A DNA stretch of 64,000 bases from Microcaldota archaeon (GCA_021799635.1 JAJZAB010000001.1:94505-158504); one strand, 5' to 3'; shown: positions 9,865 through 20,557, numbered from the stretch's first letter. The notes: generated from the letters alone by a model not told the origin. Translations and numbers: made by a program.

Positions 9865-11106
9865 ATGCAGCTTTTTGACAATTCGTATGTCGAATCCATG
9901 AATGAGATAGTGGGGAACAGCGGCGCGCTGCTTTTCATCAAAAAATTCGCTGACGACATAGAGGCGGGAATTGCAAGAAAGCCGCTCATGATTCACGGGG
10001 CTACGGGCACAGGAAAGACCCTTGCGGCGCACACGCTCGCCAGGGAGAGAAGTTGGAATGTAATAGAGATGAACGCTGGGGATTATAGGGACAGGCAGTC
10101 GATAGAGAGGCTGCTCCGCTCCGCATCTAATAGCAGGAGCGTATTCGGCCAAAGGAATCTTATAATATTCGACGAGATAGACGAACTGGCCGGCAAGAAT
10201 GACTCCGGCGCCAGCGGCGCCATACTTGACCTTTTATCAAACTCGAAAAGCCCGATAATATTCATAGCAAACAACATGTGGGAGCAGAGCATATCTTTCC
10301 TGAGGGGAAGGACGGACAATGTAGAATTCAGGAGGCTTGGCATGGCGGATATAAGGGCGGTGCTGCGCAACGTACTCGCAAAGCTCGGCGAGAATGTGAG
10401 CGAAAACACTATAGAGACCATAGCCAAGGTGTCGTACGGCGATGCCAGGAGCGCGCTGAACGACCTGCTTGTAATGATAGGCTCTGATGAAAGCACAATA
10501 GAATCCATAGGCCTCAGGGACAGGAAGACCGACATATTCAACGCCCTGGACAAGGTGTTCCTATCCTACACCGTGGCAGGCCCGCTCAGGGCTCTGGCCA
10601 GCACAGATACAGACAACGACATGATGATAAACTGGATAGATGAGAACATACCTTTAAGATACAGGAAGCTTGAGGACATACACGGCGCATACCAGGCTCT
10701 GGCCATGGCGACCGTCTTCCATTCTAGGGCATCAAGGGCGAACTACTATGTATACTGGAGGTACATGAGCGCGCTGATGTCGGCCGGGGTTGCGCTGGCG
10801 AAGAGCCAGACACCGGATACGGCCAGGAGGTACTCCTTCCCGAAGCGCATATCCTATCTAAGCAGTTCAAAGCAGGTGAGGAAGGGCGAAATTGAGATTG
10901 CTAGGAAACTGCAGAAAAGGATACACCTTAGCGTGCGGGAGATAAGGTTCAGCGCAATGCAGCTGCTTTCGAACATGGCTAGGAGGGCGCTCGATGGAGA
11001 TGCGGAGAATGAGGAGGTGTACGACTTCTTCATGAATAAATTCGAGCTTACAAGGGCTGAGGTGAAGTACCTGGCTGGGCGTCAGGTAGCTTATCAAGCT
11101 CTTTGA
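9865..11106 (+). CDS. rfcL: Replication factor C large subunit
   Basis: AAA+ protein: Walker A HGATGTGKT, Walker B IIFDEIDE, RFC-L-like C-terminus. Confidence 0.88.
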   Translation: MQLFDNSYVESMNEIVGNSGALLFIKKFADDIEAGIARKPLMIHGATGTGKTLAAHTLARERSWNVIEMNAGDYRDRQSIERLLRSASNSRSVFGQRNLIIFDEIDELAGKNDSGASGAILDLLSNSKSPIIFIANNMWEQSISFLRGRTDNVEFRRLGMADIRAVLRNVLAKLGENVSENTIETIAKVSYGDARSALNDLLVMIGSDESTIESIGLRDRKTDIFNALDKVFLSYTVAGPLRALASTDTDNDMMINWIDENIPLRYRKLEDIHGAYQALAMATVFHSRASRANYYVYWRYMSALMSAGVALAKSQTPDTARRYSFPKRISYLSSSKQVRKGEIEIARKLQKRIHLSVREIRFSAMQLLSNMARRALDGDAENEEVYDFFMNKFELTRAEVKYLAGRQVAYQAL

Positions 11107-12496
11107 GGAGCAGGTTCAGTACGTTTTTTATGCACCCTTCCTTCACCTTGATGCTCGCAGCCTCGTTGTGGCCACCCCCGGACTGGACATAATCCTCGTA
11201 GTTGATCAGCCTGTTTATTATCTTCAGCAGGCCTACGCTGCTGGATATCTGCTTGGCAAGCCTTATCGTTATATAGCTGCCGTAGTAGACTATTGTTATC
11301 GTATTTTGGCCGTTGACTGACTCCATGCGCTCCTGGAGCCTCGATGTGTACCTGCCCGGAAGGGGAAAGCCGCTCTCGCCCCTAGGCATCGCCTCGAAAT
11401 CAAGCACGAATGCTGTTATACCGCCCGCGCACCTGTGCTTCTTCACAGACCTGGTGCCGAGCTCCAGCAGCTCGCTCAGCGTGTTTGAGGCGTTGGAGAA
11501 AACGGACTCTGACATCTCCCTGCTTGCCAGCACGGAATCTATGTAGCCGGGTGTCAGCCTCTCTATGGATGAGCCCCGCCTGCCGGCTACGCTGGTCAGG
11601 TAGTCCAGTATTATGGCGTCCCTCTGGCCTGTCTTCAGTAGCCTGTTTGCGTATGTGCTGTAGTCACTTATCAGGGATGCGTTCTTCATGTCATCGGTGT
11701 AGACGTCGGCTAAGCACTCGGCAAATATGCAGGTGAGCAGGCCAGCGGTGAAGTTCGAATCAAGGCCGAAATCCCAGGAATTGATGTAGCTTCCCGCCGC
11801 CTCCCTGGGAAAGCCCTCGTATATTGGGTGGTGGTCCAGCCATATCAGCTTGTACTTCGATGCCGCCTTGTGGATCGAGCTTTCGCTCCCCTGGGCCGTG
11901 CCAAAATCAGTTATGAAAACCAGCGGTTTCTCTATGCTTTTAAAGGAGCTGAAAACCATCTCATCTAAGCGCAGCGACTCCTGGTCGTATTCTACGCCCC
12001 TGTGCATGCACCACGCCACGCTCCTCTCTCCAGAGAAGCACATGCCCATTATCTTTGCAAGAGCCCGGTGGAGAGCCACGGCGCCGCTGGCGCCGTCGCC
12101 GTCGTTGTGGAACCGCACCACCACCGGAGCGCCGCCAAGGAACGACCTGAGGAAGCTTATCCCAGCGTCCCTTATGCTCGGCATCATCATGTTTAAAGAA
12201 TCGTAGTACGGCTTGCCGATCGATTTTTGCATAGTCCTGCTTATGTTCTCCTCCAGCCCCAGGGCGGCTATCAGGGTGCTGATGCGGCTATCGTAATCCT
12301 TTGCAGTTGACCTGCCGAGCAGCTTGGGTCTGATCGCAATTCCATCCACAACATTGTTTACTTCCACGACATCGTTGATGTCGAGCACCGTGTCGCTCAT
12401 AAGCACGGTTGGCCTGTCCGAGATTATGGTGTAGGTGTTCTTCCTCTGGTCTGGTGCGACCTTCACCGAAGACACTACGCCTTTGAGCTTTGCCAT
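11048..12496 (-). CDS. DHH-family phosphoesterase (archaeal RecJ-like nuclease)
   Basis: RFHNDGDGASGAVAL, DFGTAQG, WLDHHPI, QSGGGHNEAASIKV (DHHA1). Confidence 0.8.
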   Translation of the reverse strand: MAKLKGVVSSVKVAPDQRKNTYTIISDRPTVLMSDTVLDINDVVEVNNVVDGIAIRPKLLGRSTAKDYDSRISTLIAALGLEENISRTMQKSIGKPYYDSLNMMMPSIRDAGISFLRSFLGGAPVVVRFHNDGDGASGAVALHRALAKIMGMCFSGERSVAWCMHRGVEYDQESLRLDEMVFSSFKSIEKPLVFITDFGTAQGSESSIHKAASKYKLIWLDHHPIYEGFPREAAGSYINSWDFGLDSNFTAGLLTCIFAECLADVYTDDMKNASLISDYSTYANRLLKTGQRDAIILDYLTSVAGRRGSSIERLTPGYIDSVLASREMSESVFSNASNTLSELLELGTRSVKKHRCAGGITAFVLDFEAMPRGESGFPLPGRYTSRLQERMESVNGQNTITIVYYGSYITIRLAKQISSSVGLLKIINRLINYEDYVQSGGGHNEAASIKVKEGCIKNVLNLLLKELDKLPDAQPGTSPQPL

Positions 12497-12610
12497 TTAT
12501 ATCACACGGAAAATTGACGCTTGCGCGCTGCGGTACCCATCCTCTTTGTTGACATTTCTTTCTTATGCCGCTCTGCTTTAAGTAGGTTGTGGTCTGGTTA
12601 TAGGCTGGGC

Positions 12611-13690
12611 TCATCCGGTGGCGTTGTTTGATACATCGTAATTGCATGCGCCGCGCGCCGTTGAGTTTGATATGAAGGCGCAGTATTCATTGTCGTGGTA
12701 CTTTATCGCTATTGCAGCTATGCAGTTGTACTGGTATGATAGGTTGCTTATCTGTTCGCAGTCTGTATAATTCCTGTTTTTGATTGCAGCGTAGGAAAGA
12801 AATGAGTATCTGCATATGTTCTGCGCGTACGAAGGCACCTTCGAGCAGATGTAGCTCTCGTTCGTCAGGTTGAGACTGGTGTTCACGATTACCTTGTTGA
12901 AATTGTAATTGCACAGCAGCGATATTTCTCCGGCAGTGCTGCTGCACAGGGATTGGTTGTAGTTGAGAGTGGCCATGCTGTAGTAGCAGAAGCTCCTTGG
13001 AGTTGTGTTCAGATAATGAAGCAATATCGTGTAGTTGGCGGAGAGGCCGAGGATACCTGAAGCCGCACCTATCATGTAAGAGAGCGTGCTGGAGTTTGGT
13101 GCGCTTGGCTCGTACGAGCAGTAAGCGACATCTCTGTGGCTTATTGCCACATTGTAGTAATACCTATCCGCGCAGCCAGAGCTTTTGCTGGCATTTGGTA
13201 TATCGCCGCATATGGAAAGGCTGCTAAATCCTGTCAGGTTTGCCACGCCGTATGTGCAGTTTGAATCGTCCTGCGCCGGTAGGGTGCTGCAGTATGTTGC
13301 GTTCTTGAGCTCCAGGCTGACCGCGGTTACGCAACTTGGGTAATATGCGCTTGTTGAATTTATAAGGCTGCACGCCGCCGCGTTGCTTGTCTCAGTCGCT
13401 ATATCTGACACGCACTGGTTTTTGTACGAGCCGCCGAGATAACTGCAGATGGATATGTTTTTTGTAGAGTTTGCCATGCCGAGCAGGCAGGCGTACCTGT
13501 CGTTTAACAGAACGATGGACTTGCACCCGTCCAAGGTCGTGCCGTGAAAGGATGAAGCGATTACCGATATGGCTGCTATTATTACAAGTACTGCTGCAAA
13601 TGCAGCGAGGAGTAGCAGCCTTTCATTCTCTTTTATGCGCGGCCTCGCCCTCTCCTGTTTTTTTGCAGAGCTTTCGGTGCTATCTCGCAT
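12611..13690 (-). CDS. Membrane-anchored Cys-rich repeat protein, unknown function
   Basis: N-terminal TM then many spaced Cys and N-glycosylation sequons. Confidence 0.7.
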   Translation of the reverse strand: MRDSTESSAKKQERARPRIKENERLLLLAAFAAVLVIIAAISVIASSFHGTTLDGCKSIVLLNDRYACLLGMANSTKNISICSYLGGSYKNQCVSDIATETSNAAACSLINSTSAYYPSCVTAVSLELKNATYCSTLPAQDDSNCTYGVANLTGFSSLSICGDIPNASKSSGCADRYYYNVAISHRDVAYCSYEPSAPNSSTLSYMIGAASGILGLSANYTILLHYLNTTPRSFCYYSMATLNYNQSLCSSTAGEISLLCNYNFNKVIVNTSLNLTNESYICSKVPSYAQNICRYSFLSYAAIKNRNYTDCEQISNLSYQYNCIAAIAIKYHDNEYCAFISNSTARGACNYDVSNNATG

Positions 13691-13699
13691 TTGAACATC

Positions 13700-14443
13700 T
13701 TACAGCTCGCTTACGGAGAACACCCTGAATCCCCTTGTGGTTATCTCGTACGGCGAAAGCGAAAGGCTGTGGTTCGATCCCCTCATCTTTATCACCTCTA
13801 TGTTCAGGGTCCTCTTATTCTCCTCCCAGCTTTGGTACATCACTATCGTGCCATCGAAAATGAAGAATTCGGGGCTGAATGTCATGGCGGTCCTTTCGGT
13901 GGAGGGCAGCTCTATTGTCAGGAAGCCGGTTACGTTCAGCCTCCTCAGGTTGGCCGAAAGCGCGACCATGGACTTCCTGTAGAGGAGGAGGTTTCCTAGC
14001 ATCAGTTTCATCAGAGAAATCGAGTCTATAACTACGCACTTGGAATTGTTCGATTTTACTATGCTCTCTATGTCCGACACCACGTTGCCGAAAGAGTATG
14101 CCTCAGAGTCGCTGCCGGCGTCCACTTTGGTTGTGATGTCCTCGCCGCCAACCACTATCGTTTCCTTTTCTATAAGCTCATCTATATCTGTAAAGCTGGT
14201 GAAAGTCTTTTTGACATTTTTTATTATTGAATTTGGCCTCTCCTCCAGGGCTATAAATGCGCCTGGAATGCCTTTTTTGGCGTTGTTGTACAGTATCTGG
14301 AATGACAACAGGGTTTTTCCAGATCCAGGGCCGCCTGCCACTATGGTCTGGTTGTTTATAGGGACGCCGCCGTAGAGCAGGGTGTCTAGTCCGTCTATGC
14401 CGGTAGAAATCCGGTCAGTGTTGGTCTGCTCAGCTTCATCCAT
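13700..14443 (-). CDS. KaiC-like RecA-superfamily ATPase (start trimmed to MDEAEQTNTDRISTGIDGLD)
   Basis: Walker A AGGPGSGKTLL, Walker B KCVVIDSIS; upstream part of the ORF is non-protein-like. Confidence 0.85.
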   Translation of the reverse strand: MDEAEQTNTDRISTGIDGLDTLLYGGVPINNQTIVAGGPGSGKTLLSFQILYNNAKKGIPGAFIALEERPNSIIKNVKKTFTSFTDIDELIEKETIVVGGEDITTKVDAGSDSEAYSFGNVVSDIESIVKSNNSKCVVIDSISLMKLMLGNLLLYRKSMVALSANLRRLNVTGFLTIELPSTERTAMTFSPEFFIFDGTIVMYQSWEENKRTLNIEVIKMRGSNHSLSLSPYEITTRGFRVFSVSEL

Positions 14444-14595
14444 AAAATCACAAGTCGCTTTTCCTAATATGTAAATGTTGTTATTTAATACTTTTCTAAC
14501 ATTATATATAAAACGACTACCTAGTGAATATAGGTGCTGCAGGGCGGCGCCGTTATGTTTCTGCGTTCGCCTGCTTTTGGATAAAATGTGTTTTG

Positions 14596-15342
14596 ATGAA
14601 AAAGAAGTTTGTTTATATAGGAATTGTATTGCTGATTGCGGCCTTTGCCAGTGCAATAATTGGGGGGAGCGCTCTTAACCCGAACAAGCTGATTTCGGAA
14701 AAAAACCTTTCGGTAAGCGCCATGGGTTTCTCCTTCCTGTCTTTCTCCATACCTAACGGGTCCGCCATTTTCCTTATAGGAAACCTTACCAAGCCCGCCG
14801 ATTTCTACGTATTCAATTCGACAGGATTCACGGACTGGTCCCATGGGGTAGGCATCAATAGCTCAATAGACGGATATAACTACGCGCTGTCGCTCAAGGG
14901 CTTGGGGGTGTTCTACATATTCAGGAACGTCACCACCATAGTATTGCCTTCCATAACAAGCCTTTACAATTCAACGCCCGCGTATTCCTACAACTCACTT
15001 GGATACGTTCCTGGTGGCACCTACTACGCAGTCGTCGACAATACCAACGGCAGCAAGTCTGCCGGGTCTGCCCTTGGCGCGAAGATTGGATACATACCCG
15101 GATCTGCGCTTGCATCTGGGAAGTTCAAGAACTTTGTATATGAAGAGGCCTTTGTCGGCGTACTGTTTTTTGTGCTCCTCATATCAGCTATAATAATTAT
15201 AGTATACGGCCTCCTGAAAAGCGATGCGAGTGTGACGGGCGCCGGTGTGATTACAAAAGGCAAGGGCAAGAAGGGGGATGAGCTATCGAATGAAGAGATA
15301 GATGCGTTGTACAAAAACATAAAAAAGAAAAAGAACCAATAG
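14596..15342 (+). CDS. Two-TM membrane protein of unknown function (start trimmed)
   Basis: MKKKFVYIGIVLLIAAFASAIIGG...; second TM then Lys-rich cytosolic tail. Confidence 0.65.
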   Translation: MKKKFVYIGIVLLIAAFASAIIGGSALNPNKLISEKNLSVSAMGFSFLSFSIPNGSAIFLIGNLTKPADFYVFNSTGFTDWSHGVGINSSIDGYNYALSLKGLGVFYIFRNVTTIVLPSITSLYNSTPAYSYNSLGYVPGGTYYAVVDNTNGSKSAGSALGAKIGYIPGSALASGKFKNFVYEEAFVGVLFFVLLISAIIIIVYGLLKSDASVTGAGVITKGKGKKGDELSNEEIDALYKNIKKKKNQ

Positions 15343-15363
15343 AATGCGAACGGGGTTATATAG

Positions 15364-16053
15364 ATGGATGAACTCAGAGAAAAAATAGCTGGCGAGATAG
15401 CGCTGTCGGAGAGCCCTGGAAGCGCGATGAAGAAATGGAGGGAGCTTTTTGGCATAACTCAGGTTGAGCTGGCAAAGCAGATAAAGATATCGACCTCTAC
15501 AATAAGCGACTACGAGAGCAACAGGAGGCTCAGCCCAGGCACCGGGGTAATAAAAAGATTCGTTGAGGCGCTCTTCACTATAGATGAAACTAAGGGGAAC
15601 ACCGTAGTGCAGGGCCTGGAGAAGCTATCACCTCTCAGGGCTGATGAGAAGTTCTACACTGTGCACGACTTCATAGCACCGATAAGCGGGATAGATTTCA
15701 ACAGGATAATAGAGGGCAAGATTATAGCAAATCCGAGCTACCTGGATTCGATAAAGCTGTTTGGGTATACCACAGTTGACAGCCTTAGGGTGATACTTGA
15801 GATGTCGCCATCTGAATACCCAAAGCTCTTCGGCTCCACCCTTGACAGGGCTTTCCTGTTTGACAGGGTTTCGACAGGCAGGTCTCCGATGGTGGTGATA
15901 AGGGTTGCACCTATAAAGCCGAAGCTCGTGGTTATGCACGGCATCACTTCGATAGACAAGCTAGCCATAAAGATAGCGCAGATAGAGAAGATACCGCTGC
16001 TGTCTACAAAGCTGGATATGAAGGACATATATGAAAGGCTGAACAAGATATGA
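15364..16053 (+). CDS. XRE-type HTH transcriptional regulator, archaeal
   Basis: WRELFGITQVELAKQIKISTSTISDYESNRR. Confidence 0.82.
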   Translation: MDELREKIAGEIALSESPGSAMKKWRELFGITQVELAKQIKISTSTISDYESNRRLSPGTGVIKRFVEALFTIDETKGNTVVQGLEKLSPLRADEKFYTVHDFIAPISGIDFNRIIEGKIIANPSYLDSIKLFGYTTVDSLRVILEMSPSEYPKLFGSTLDRAFLFDRVSTGRSPMVVIRVAPIKPKLVVMHGITSIDKLAIKIAQIEKIPLLSTKLDMKDIYERLNKI

Positions 16054-16079
16054 GGAAGTAGTCCTTGGCGCAGCGCTTC

Positions 16080-16829
16080 TCAGCCCCACACGTCAGCGCT
16101 TACCCTCTGCTGCTGCACGCCAATGGCGGCCAGAGAGTCCTTCACCGCCTTCACGAACGGAAGCGGGCCGCATATGTAGCACATTCTCTCCGCAAAGTCC
16201 GGGCAGTGCTTCTGAATCATTGCAGAGTCTATGTGCCCGGTCTGGCCGGTCCAGCCATCCCCTTCTGTAGGCCTGGTCACGGTGACAACAAGCTTGAGCT
16301 TGAGTGAATTGCTGAAAGATTCCAGCTCGTCCTTCCTTATTACCTCGGTTGGAAACTTTACGCTGTAGAGCATGATCGCGTCGGTCTGCGCCTTTGTCAC
16401 GTTCATGTGCCTCAGCATCGACATGAATGGAGCCAGCCCTGTGCCGCCGGCTATGAAAAGCACCTTGCTGTCCTTGCTCGGGTCGAATCTGAACTGTCCG
16501 TTCGGGCCCTTGAGCATAAACTGGTCCCCTATCTTGACATCTACGAAGTGCGACGTGCCTATGTGCTCGCCATGCGTTGGCTGCTTTATCACGAAGAACT
16601 CCATGTTTGGCGATGAGGGGTCTGAAGCTATCGAATAAGCGCGTGCAACGCACCTGGCGCCAGTGGTCTTGTCCAGGCCCGATATCATCATAAACATGCC
16701 AGGGTCAAAGGCTGACTTTTTCCCATCCTCCGGCTTAAATCCTATTATAAGGACCTCGGGGGTTTCATCTATCATCTCTGAAATGAAATATTTCCTATCA
16801 ACAACTGGTATCGCATCCGTGATAATCAC
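16080..16829 (-). CDS. FAD/NAD(P)-binding oxidoreductase (ferredoxin reductase-like)
   Basis: ARAYSIAS, VLFIAGGTGLAPFMSML, CYICGPLPFVKAV. Confidence 0.85.
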   Translation of the reverse strand: MIITDAIPVVDRKYFISEMIDETPEVLIIGFKPEDGKKSAFDPGMFMMISGLDKTTGARCVARAYSIASDPSSPNMEFFVIKQPTHGEHIGTSHFVDVKIGDQFMLKGPNGQFRFDPSKDSKVLFIAGGTGLAPFMSMLRHMNVTKAQTDAIMLYSVKFPTEVIRKDELESFSNSLKLKLVVTVTRPTEGDGWTGQTGHIDSAMIQKHCPDFAERMCYICGPLPFVKAVKDSLAAIGVQQQRVSADVWG

Positions 16830-16844
16830 CTAAACCTCAGGCGC

Positions 16845-18263
16845 TCAGAGCAGCGTCTTGTCCGCGAGTGCGGAGTGCAGCATCTTGGCGTATCTTTCTG
16901 GCATGCTGTTCACGTATATGGCAGCGCCAGCCCTTTTTATATAAGAGGGAAAATTTATATTGTTTTGCAGCACTGCTGCCCTTAGAAATTCCTTTTGTGT
17001 CCTGTATCTCGGCCGTTCTATGGAGAATATCCTTTCCCCTTCCACGTACAACAGATAGGATTTCATGTGGGCGGATATGAATGAATCCGCGGCTTCTGGC
17101 ATAAAGGCGCTAGGTCCCTTCGCTTTGGTCGACCTGTTCTCCGCCTTCTCCATGAAAAAGCTGATTATCGCCTTGCCGCCCTGGATGTTCTGGACTGACA
17201 GTATGGGTAGGAAGCCGTTGCGCTCTAGCGCCCATTCAAGCGTTTTTCTTAGTTTCTTGAGCTGCTGCCACAGTATGTCTTCTGCCACCTCCTTGACTCC
17301 TAGGCATACGACATATATGTCAACACCCAGCTCTTTCCTGAGCCTTGATATGGAGCCCCTTGCGTTGATGTCCGAATGCCCTGGGCCAAAGAACACTTTT
17401 TTGCTCGGATCCCTGAGGAAGGCCCTGCACGATATGGAAAACTTTGCCAAGGATTCACCGGAGACGTTTGCTGCGACGTTCCTGTTGCGGTCCGTAGGGT
17501 CTACGACTACCATTTCTGAACCGAACCTCTTCGCGAGCTCCTCAATTTCTGGCTGCCCCTTCGCGCCTCCGAGCGGATCGATGGCAAGAGGCACTTTTAT
17601 TTCTGAAAAATTCTTTATGACTCCGATGAAGGAGCCGTAGTGATACACGAGCAGTTCGCACAGATAACCGGAGAACCCTTCAACCCTGGCGCTGGCGCCG
17701 TACACTCCATGGTAATTTAGGAAACCTTTCAGGAGGCGCACGTCGTCCCTCTGCTTCTTGGACAGCTTGGAGTTTACAAATAGGTTGTGGAGCTGCGTCC
17801 TGTCAACTGCGCTGCCCATCTCCTCTGCGCTGCTTATCTTGAACGCAGGGACTATGTCTGCTGTCATGTTTATGTCGTCCAGCAGCAGCTTGACGTATGG
17901 GTGCTCGGCGTACTTTATTACGTAGGACTCGTTCCTGTGGTTCTTGACTATGCTCTTCCCTATCTCCAGCCCCTTGTTCTCCATTTCCTCTTCGCTCATC
18001 TCCTTAGGAAAGAGTAGGAATATGTCTATGTCGTGGCTGCCCCTAACCTGCGTCCCCCTGGCAACAGACCCTGCAAGGATTATCTCAACGTATTCTGGCG
18101 ACGCCTTTTTCAGCCTCCCCATAAGCTGGTTGGCGTAGACTGTAGCTTCCTTTATCTCCCTGGCCGTAGGCTTCAGCTCCTTGAGCACCTCCCTCAGCGT
18201 GCTCCGGGCCTCCCTTAGCTTTTTTGCCTGGAGCGCACTCTGTTTTTTTGCCATGCAACACAT
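16845..18263 (-). CDS. cca: Archaeal CCA-adding tRNA nucleotidyltransferase
   Basis: AGSVARGTQVRGSHDIDIFLLFP, archaeal class I architecture. Confidence 0.9.
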   Translation of the reverse strand: MCCMAKKQSALQAKKLREARSTLREVLKELKPTAREIKEATVYANQLMGRLKKASPEYVEIILAGSVARGTQVRGSHDIDIFLLFPKEMSEEEMENKGLEIGKSIVKNHRNESYVIKYAEHPYVKLLLDDINMTADIVPAFKISSAEEMGSAVDRTQLHNLFVNSKLSKKQRDDVRLLKGFLNYHGVYGASARVEGFSGYLCELLVYHYGSFIGVIKNFSEIKVPLAIDPLGGAKGQPEIEELAKRFGSEMVVVDPTDRNRNVAANVSGESLAKFSISCRAFLRDPSKKVFFGPGHSDINARGSISRLRKELGVDIYVVCLGVKEVAEDILWQQLKKLRKTLEWALERNGFLPILSVQNIQGGKAIISFFMEKAENRSTKAKGPSAFMPEAADSFISAHMKSYLLYVEGERIFSIERPRYRTQKEFLRAAVLQNNINFPSYIKRAGAAIYVNSMPERYAKMLHSALADKTLL

Positions 18264-18380
18264 ACCTAGCGCAACTGAGCGCTGTATAAATACAATATAG
18301 ATAAAATAGATAAAAATAAGAAACCTTTATCCCTGCGTAATTTGGGCCCAGGCTGCTGCATATGGGATTTTTGCACCAAG

Positions 18381-19328
18381 CTACTTCTCCTTCCCTTTGT
18401 TATCAGACTTCTTGTCTTCGCCCTTTTGCATCGACATGTATTCCTTAAGACCTGATATCCCAAACGGCAGTGGCACGCTGAAGCCCTTGTTCTCCGTTGG
18501 TATGAAGACCATGACGTTCTTGCCTGCCAGACTTATCTCGTACATCATGTTCAGCGCGCGGAGCTGCATTGCATAAGGATCCATCTCGTATTTGTGCGCT
18601 GCCTCAAGCATTTTGTCCGCTGCGAGAGATTCACTCTCAGCCAGTATAACCCTTGCCTGCTTCTCCCTGTCCGATGTGGCTACCCTGGCCATTGCATTCT
18701 GAAGGTCGTTTGGTATTGTTACATCCCTTATCTCTACAGATATTGCGGCTATGCCCCACTCGGTCACCCTTTCCGATATAAGTTTCTGTATGTCCTTACC
18801 TATTATGTCCCTGCCAGCGAGCATGACGGACAGCTCGCTCTTTCCTATTATGTCGCGCATGGCCGTTTGTGATGCAAGGAGCACTGAATCATAGTAAGAC
18901 TGCACGTTGAGCACTGCGCTTTCGGGGTTTTTCACCTGCCAGAATAGTATTGCATCAACATCCACTGGGACGTTGTCCTTTGTCAGCGTTTTTTCGGCCT
19001 TGAACGCTGTGCTTATAACCCTAAGGTCCAGCTTTATCGGAGTCCTATCTATCGTAGGTATGATCATGTACAGGCCTGGCCCTATCACTCCAGCATACTT
19101 CCCGAGCCTGAGCACAGCCATCCTGTTCCACTGGTTCAGTATCCTTACAGATAGGCTCAGCACTATTATTAATATAAAAATGAAGGCTATTATAGTAGCA
19201 ACAGCGCTCAGGGTCGCAGCGTATGCCAGGCCTGTTATAACAGCAATGATCAATATGTCAGCTACTACGGCCTTGCTAAATGCGTAGGGTCTCGCGCCTT
19301 TATCCTTGGCTTCGTTGTTGTCATCCAT
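18381..19328 (-). CDS. SPFH/stomatin-like membrane protein
   Basis: GPGLYMIIPTIDR, DLRVISTAFKAEKTLTKDNVPVDVDAILFWQV, SDREKQARVILAE. Confidence 0.9.
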   Translation of the reverse strand: MDDNNEAKDKGARPYAFSKAVVADILIIAVITGLAYAATLSAVATIIAFIFILIIVLSLSVRILNQWNRMAVLRLGKYAGVIGPGLYMIIPTIDRTPIKLDLRVISTAFKAEKTLTKDNVPVDVDAILFWQVKNPESAVLNVQSYYDSVLLASQTAMRDIIGKSELSVMLAGRDIIGKDIQKLISERVTEWGIAAISVEIRDVTIPNDLQNAMARVATSDREKQARVILAESESLAADKMLEAAHKYEMDPYAMQLRALNMMYEISLAGKNVMVFIPTENKGFSVPLPFGISGLKEYMSMQKGEDKKSDNKGKEK

Positions 19329-19384
19329 AGCAATAAAGCTTCTGCCCTTAGAATATATTTAAACCTTCGCTCCTCATCAGAATA

Positions 19385-19456
19385 GGGCTCTTAGCTCAGG
19401 AGTAGAGCGTTCCGTTCGCAACGGAAAGGCCGCGGGTGCGATTCCCGCAGAGTCCA
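19385..19456 (+). tRNA. tRNA-Ala(CGC)
   Basis: GGGCTCTTAGCTCAGG...TTCCG-TTCGCAA-CGGAA...GCGGGTGCGATTCCCGC-AGAGTCC-A. Confidence 0.88.
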
Positions 19457-19480
19457 AATTGATTTTTACGATGACAAATA

Positions 19481-20557
19481 TTGATATTTATGAAAGAGAT
19501 TAAAATTCTTGGTGCTGGGATATCAGGACTCGCAGCAGCAATAACATTAGCCGATGCTGGATACTCTGTAAACGTTTTTGAGAGGTTTGATACCTGCGGT
19601 AAAAGATTTGGAGGAGATCTGCAAGGAATCGAAAATTGGTCTTCAAATACTGATGCAATCGAAGAGCTGAAAAGTATTGGTATTGATACAGACTTCCACT
19701 ACAAGCGATTTGATAAAATCAGTTTGACAAATGGTGATAGGATAGTAAAAGCTGGTCTAAGCAAACCATTATTTTACGTAGTAAAAAGAGGTCCAATGAA
19801 AGGGAGCTTGGATTATTCGTTGATGCAGCAGGCATTAAAGAAAGGGGTAAAGATAATATTTAATTCGAAGGCAACTGAAAAGGACGTGAATATTGTAGCT
19901 ACTGGACCATCCCACAAAGGAAATATCCCTGGGATAGTAAAGGGAATAGTATTCGATACAAAAATGAAAAATACTGCTGTGGCTTTGCTCAATACCAAGG
20001 CCGCATATTTGGGTTACGCCTATCTTCTCGTAGTAGACGGATATGGATGTATTTGTACTGTCGCTACAACTAGTAAATCAGAGTCCATAAATAACGCGTG
20101 GGATAATACTTTCAGTACGTTCAAAAAAATGTTTAATTTGGATATAGCAAACCCGAGAAACGTTAGTGGTATAGGCTGTTTTAACATCGAAACAAGATTT
20201 CGCGGAGATGGTGTTTTAAACGTTGGCGAGGCAGCAGGAATACAAGATTTTCTATGGGGATTTGGGATAAGAAGTGCTATCATATCTGGTTATTGTGCTG
20301 CAAAAAGCATTTCAACTGGAGAAAATTATGAAAAACTAGTAAAACAAAGGCTAGGTAAATATATGTATTCTTCAATAGTAAATCGTTTTGTTTGGGAGAA
20401 GTTAGGCTTAGAAAATGTGTATCGAATTCTTGAGAGATTAGCTAAAGCAGGGTATGCCTATGGTCTAATCAAAAGATTATATAACTATCCTCTTTACCAG
20501 AGAGCATTGTTTCCAGTAGCTAAAATAATGTTAAATAAAGATTACCCAAAACTTTGA
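19481..20557 (+). CDS. FAD-dependent oxidoreductase (geranylgeranyl reductase-like)
   Basis: KILGAGISGLAAAITLADAGYSVNVFER, VLNVGEAAGIQDFLWGFGIRSAIISG. Confidence 0.75.
   Translation: MIFMKEIKILGAGISGLAAAITLADAGYSVNVFERFDTCGKRFGGDLQGIENWSSNTDAIEELKSIGIDTDFHYKRFDKISLTNGDRIVKAGLSKPLFYVVKRGPMKGSLDYSLMQQALKKGVKIIFNSKATEKDVNIVATGPSHKGNIPGIVKGIVFDTKMKNTAVALLNTKAAYLGYAYLLVVDGYGCICTVATTSKSESINNAWDNTFSTFKKMFNLDIANPRNVSGIGCFNIETRFRGDGVLNVGEAAGIQDFLWGFGIRSAIISGYCAAKSISTGENYEKLVKQRLGKYMYSSIVNRFVWEKLGLENVYRILERLAKAGYAYGLIKRLYNYPLYQRALFPVAKIMLNKDYPKL

Noticed and set aside
11410-12206. Plus-strand ORFs of 64-118 aa
   Set aside because: Antisense shadow ORFs of the DHH-family gene.
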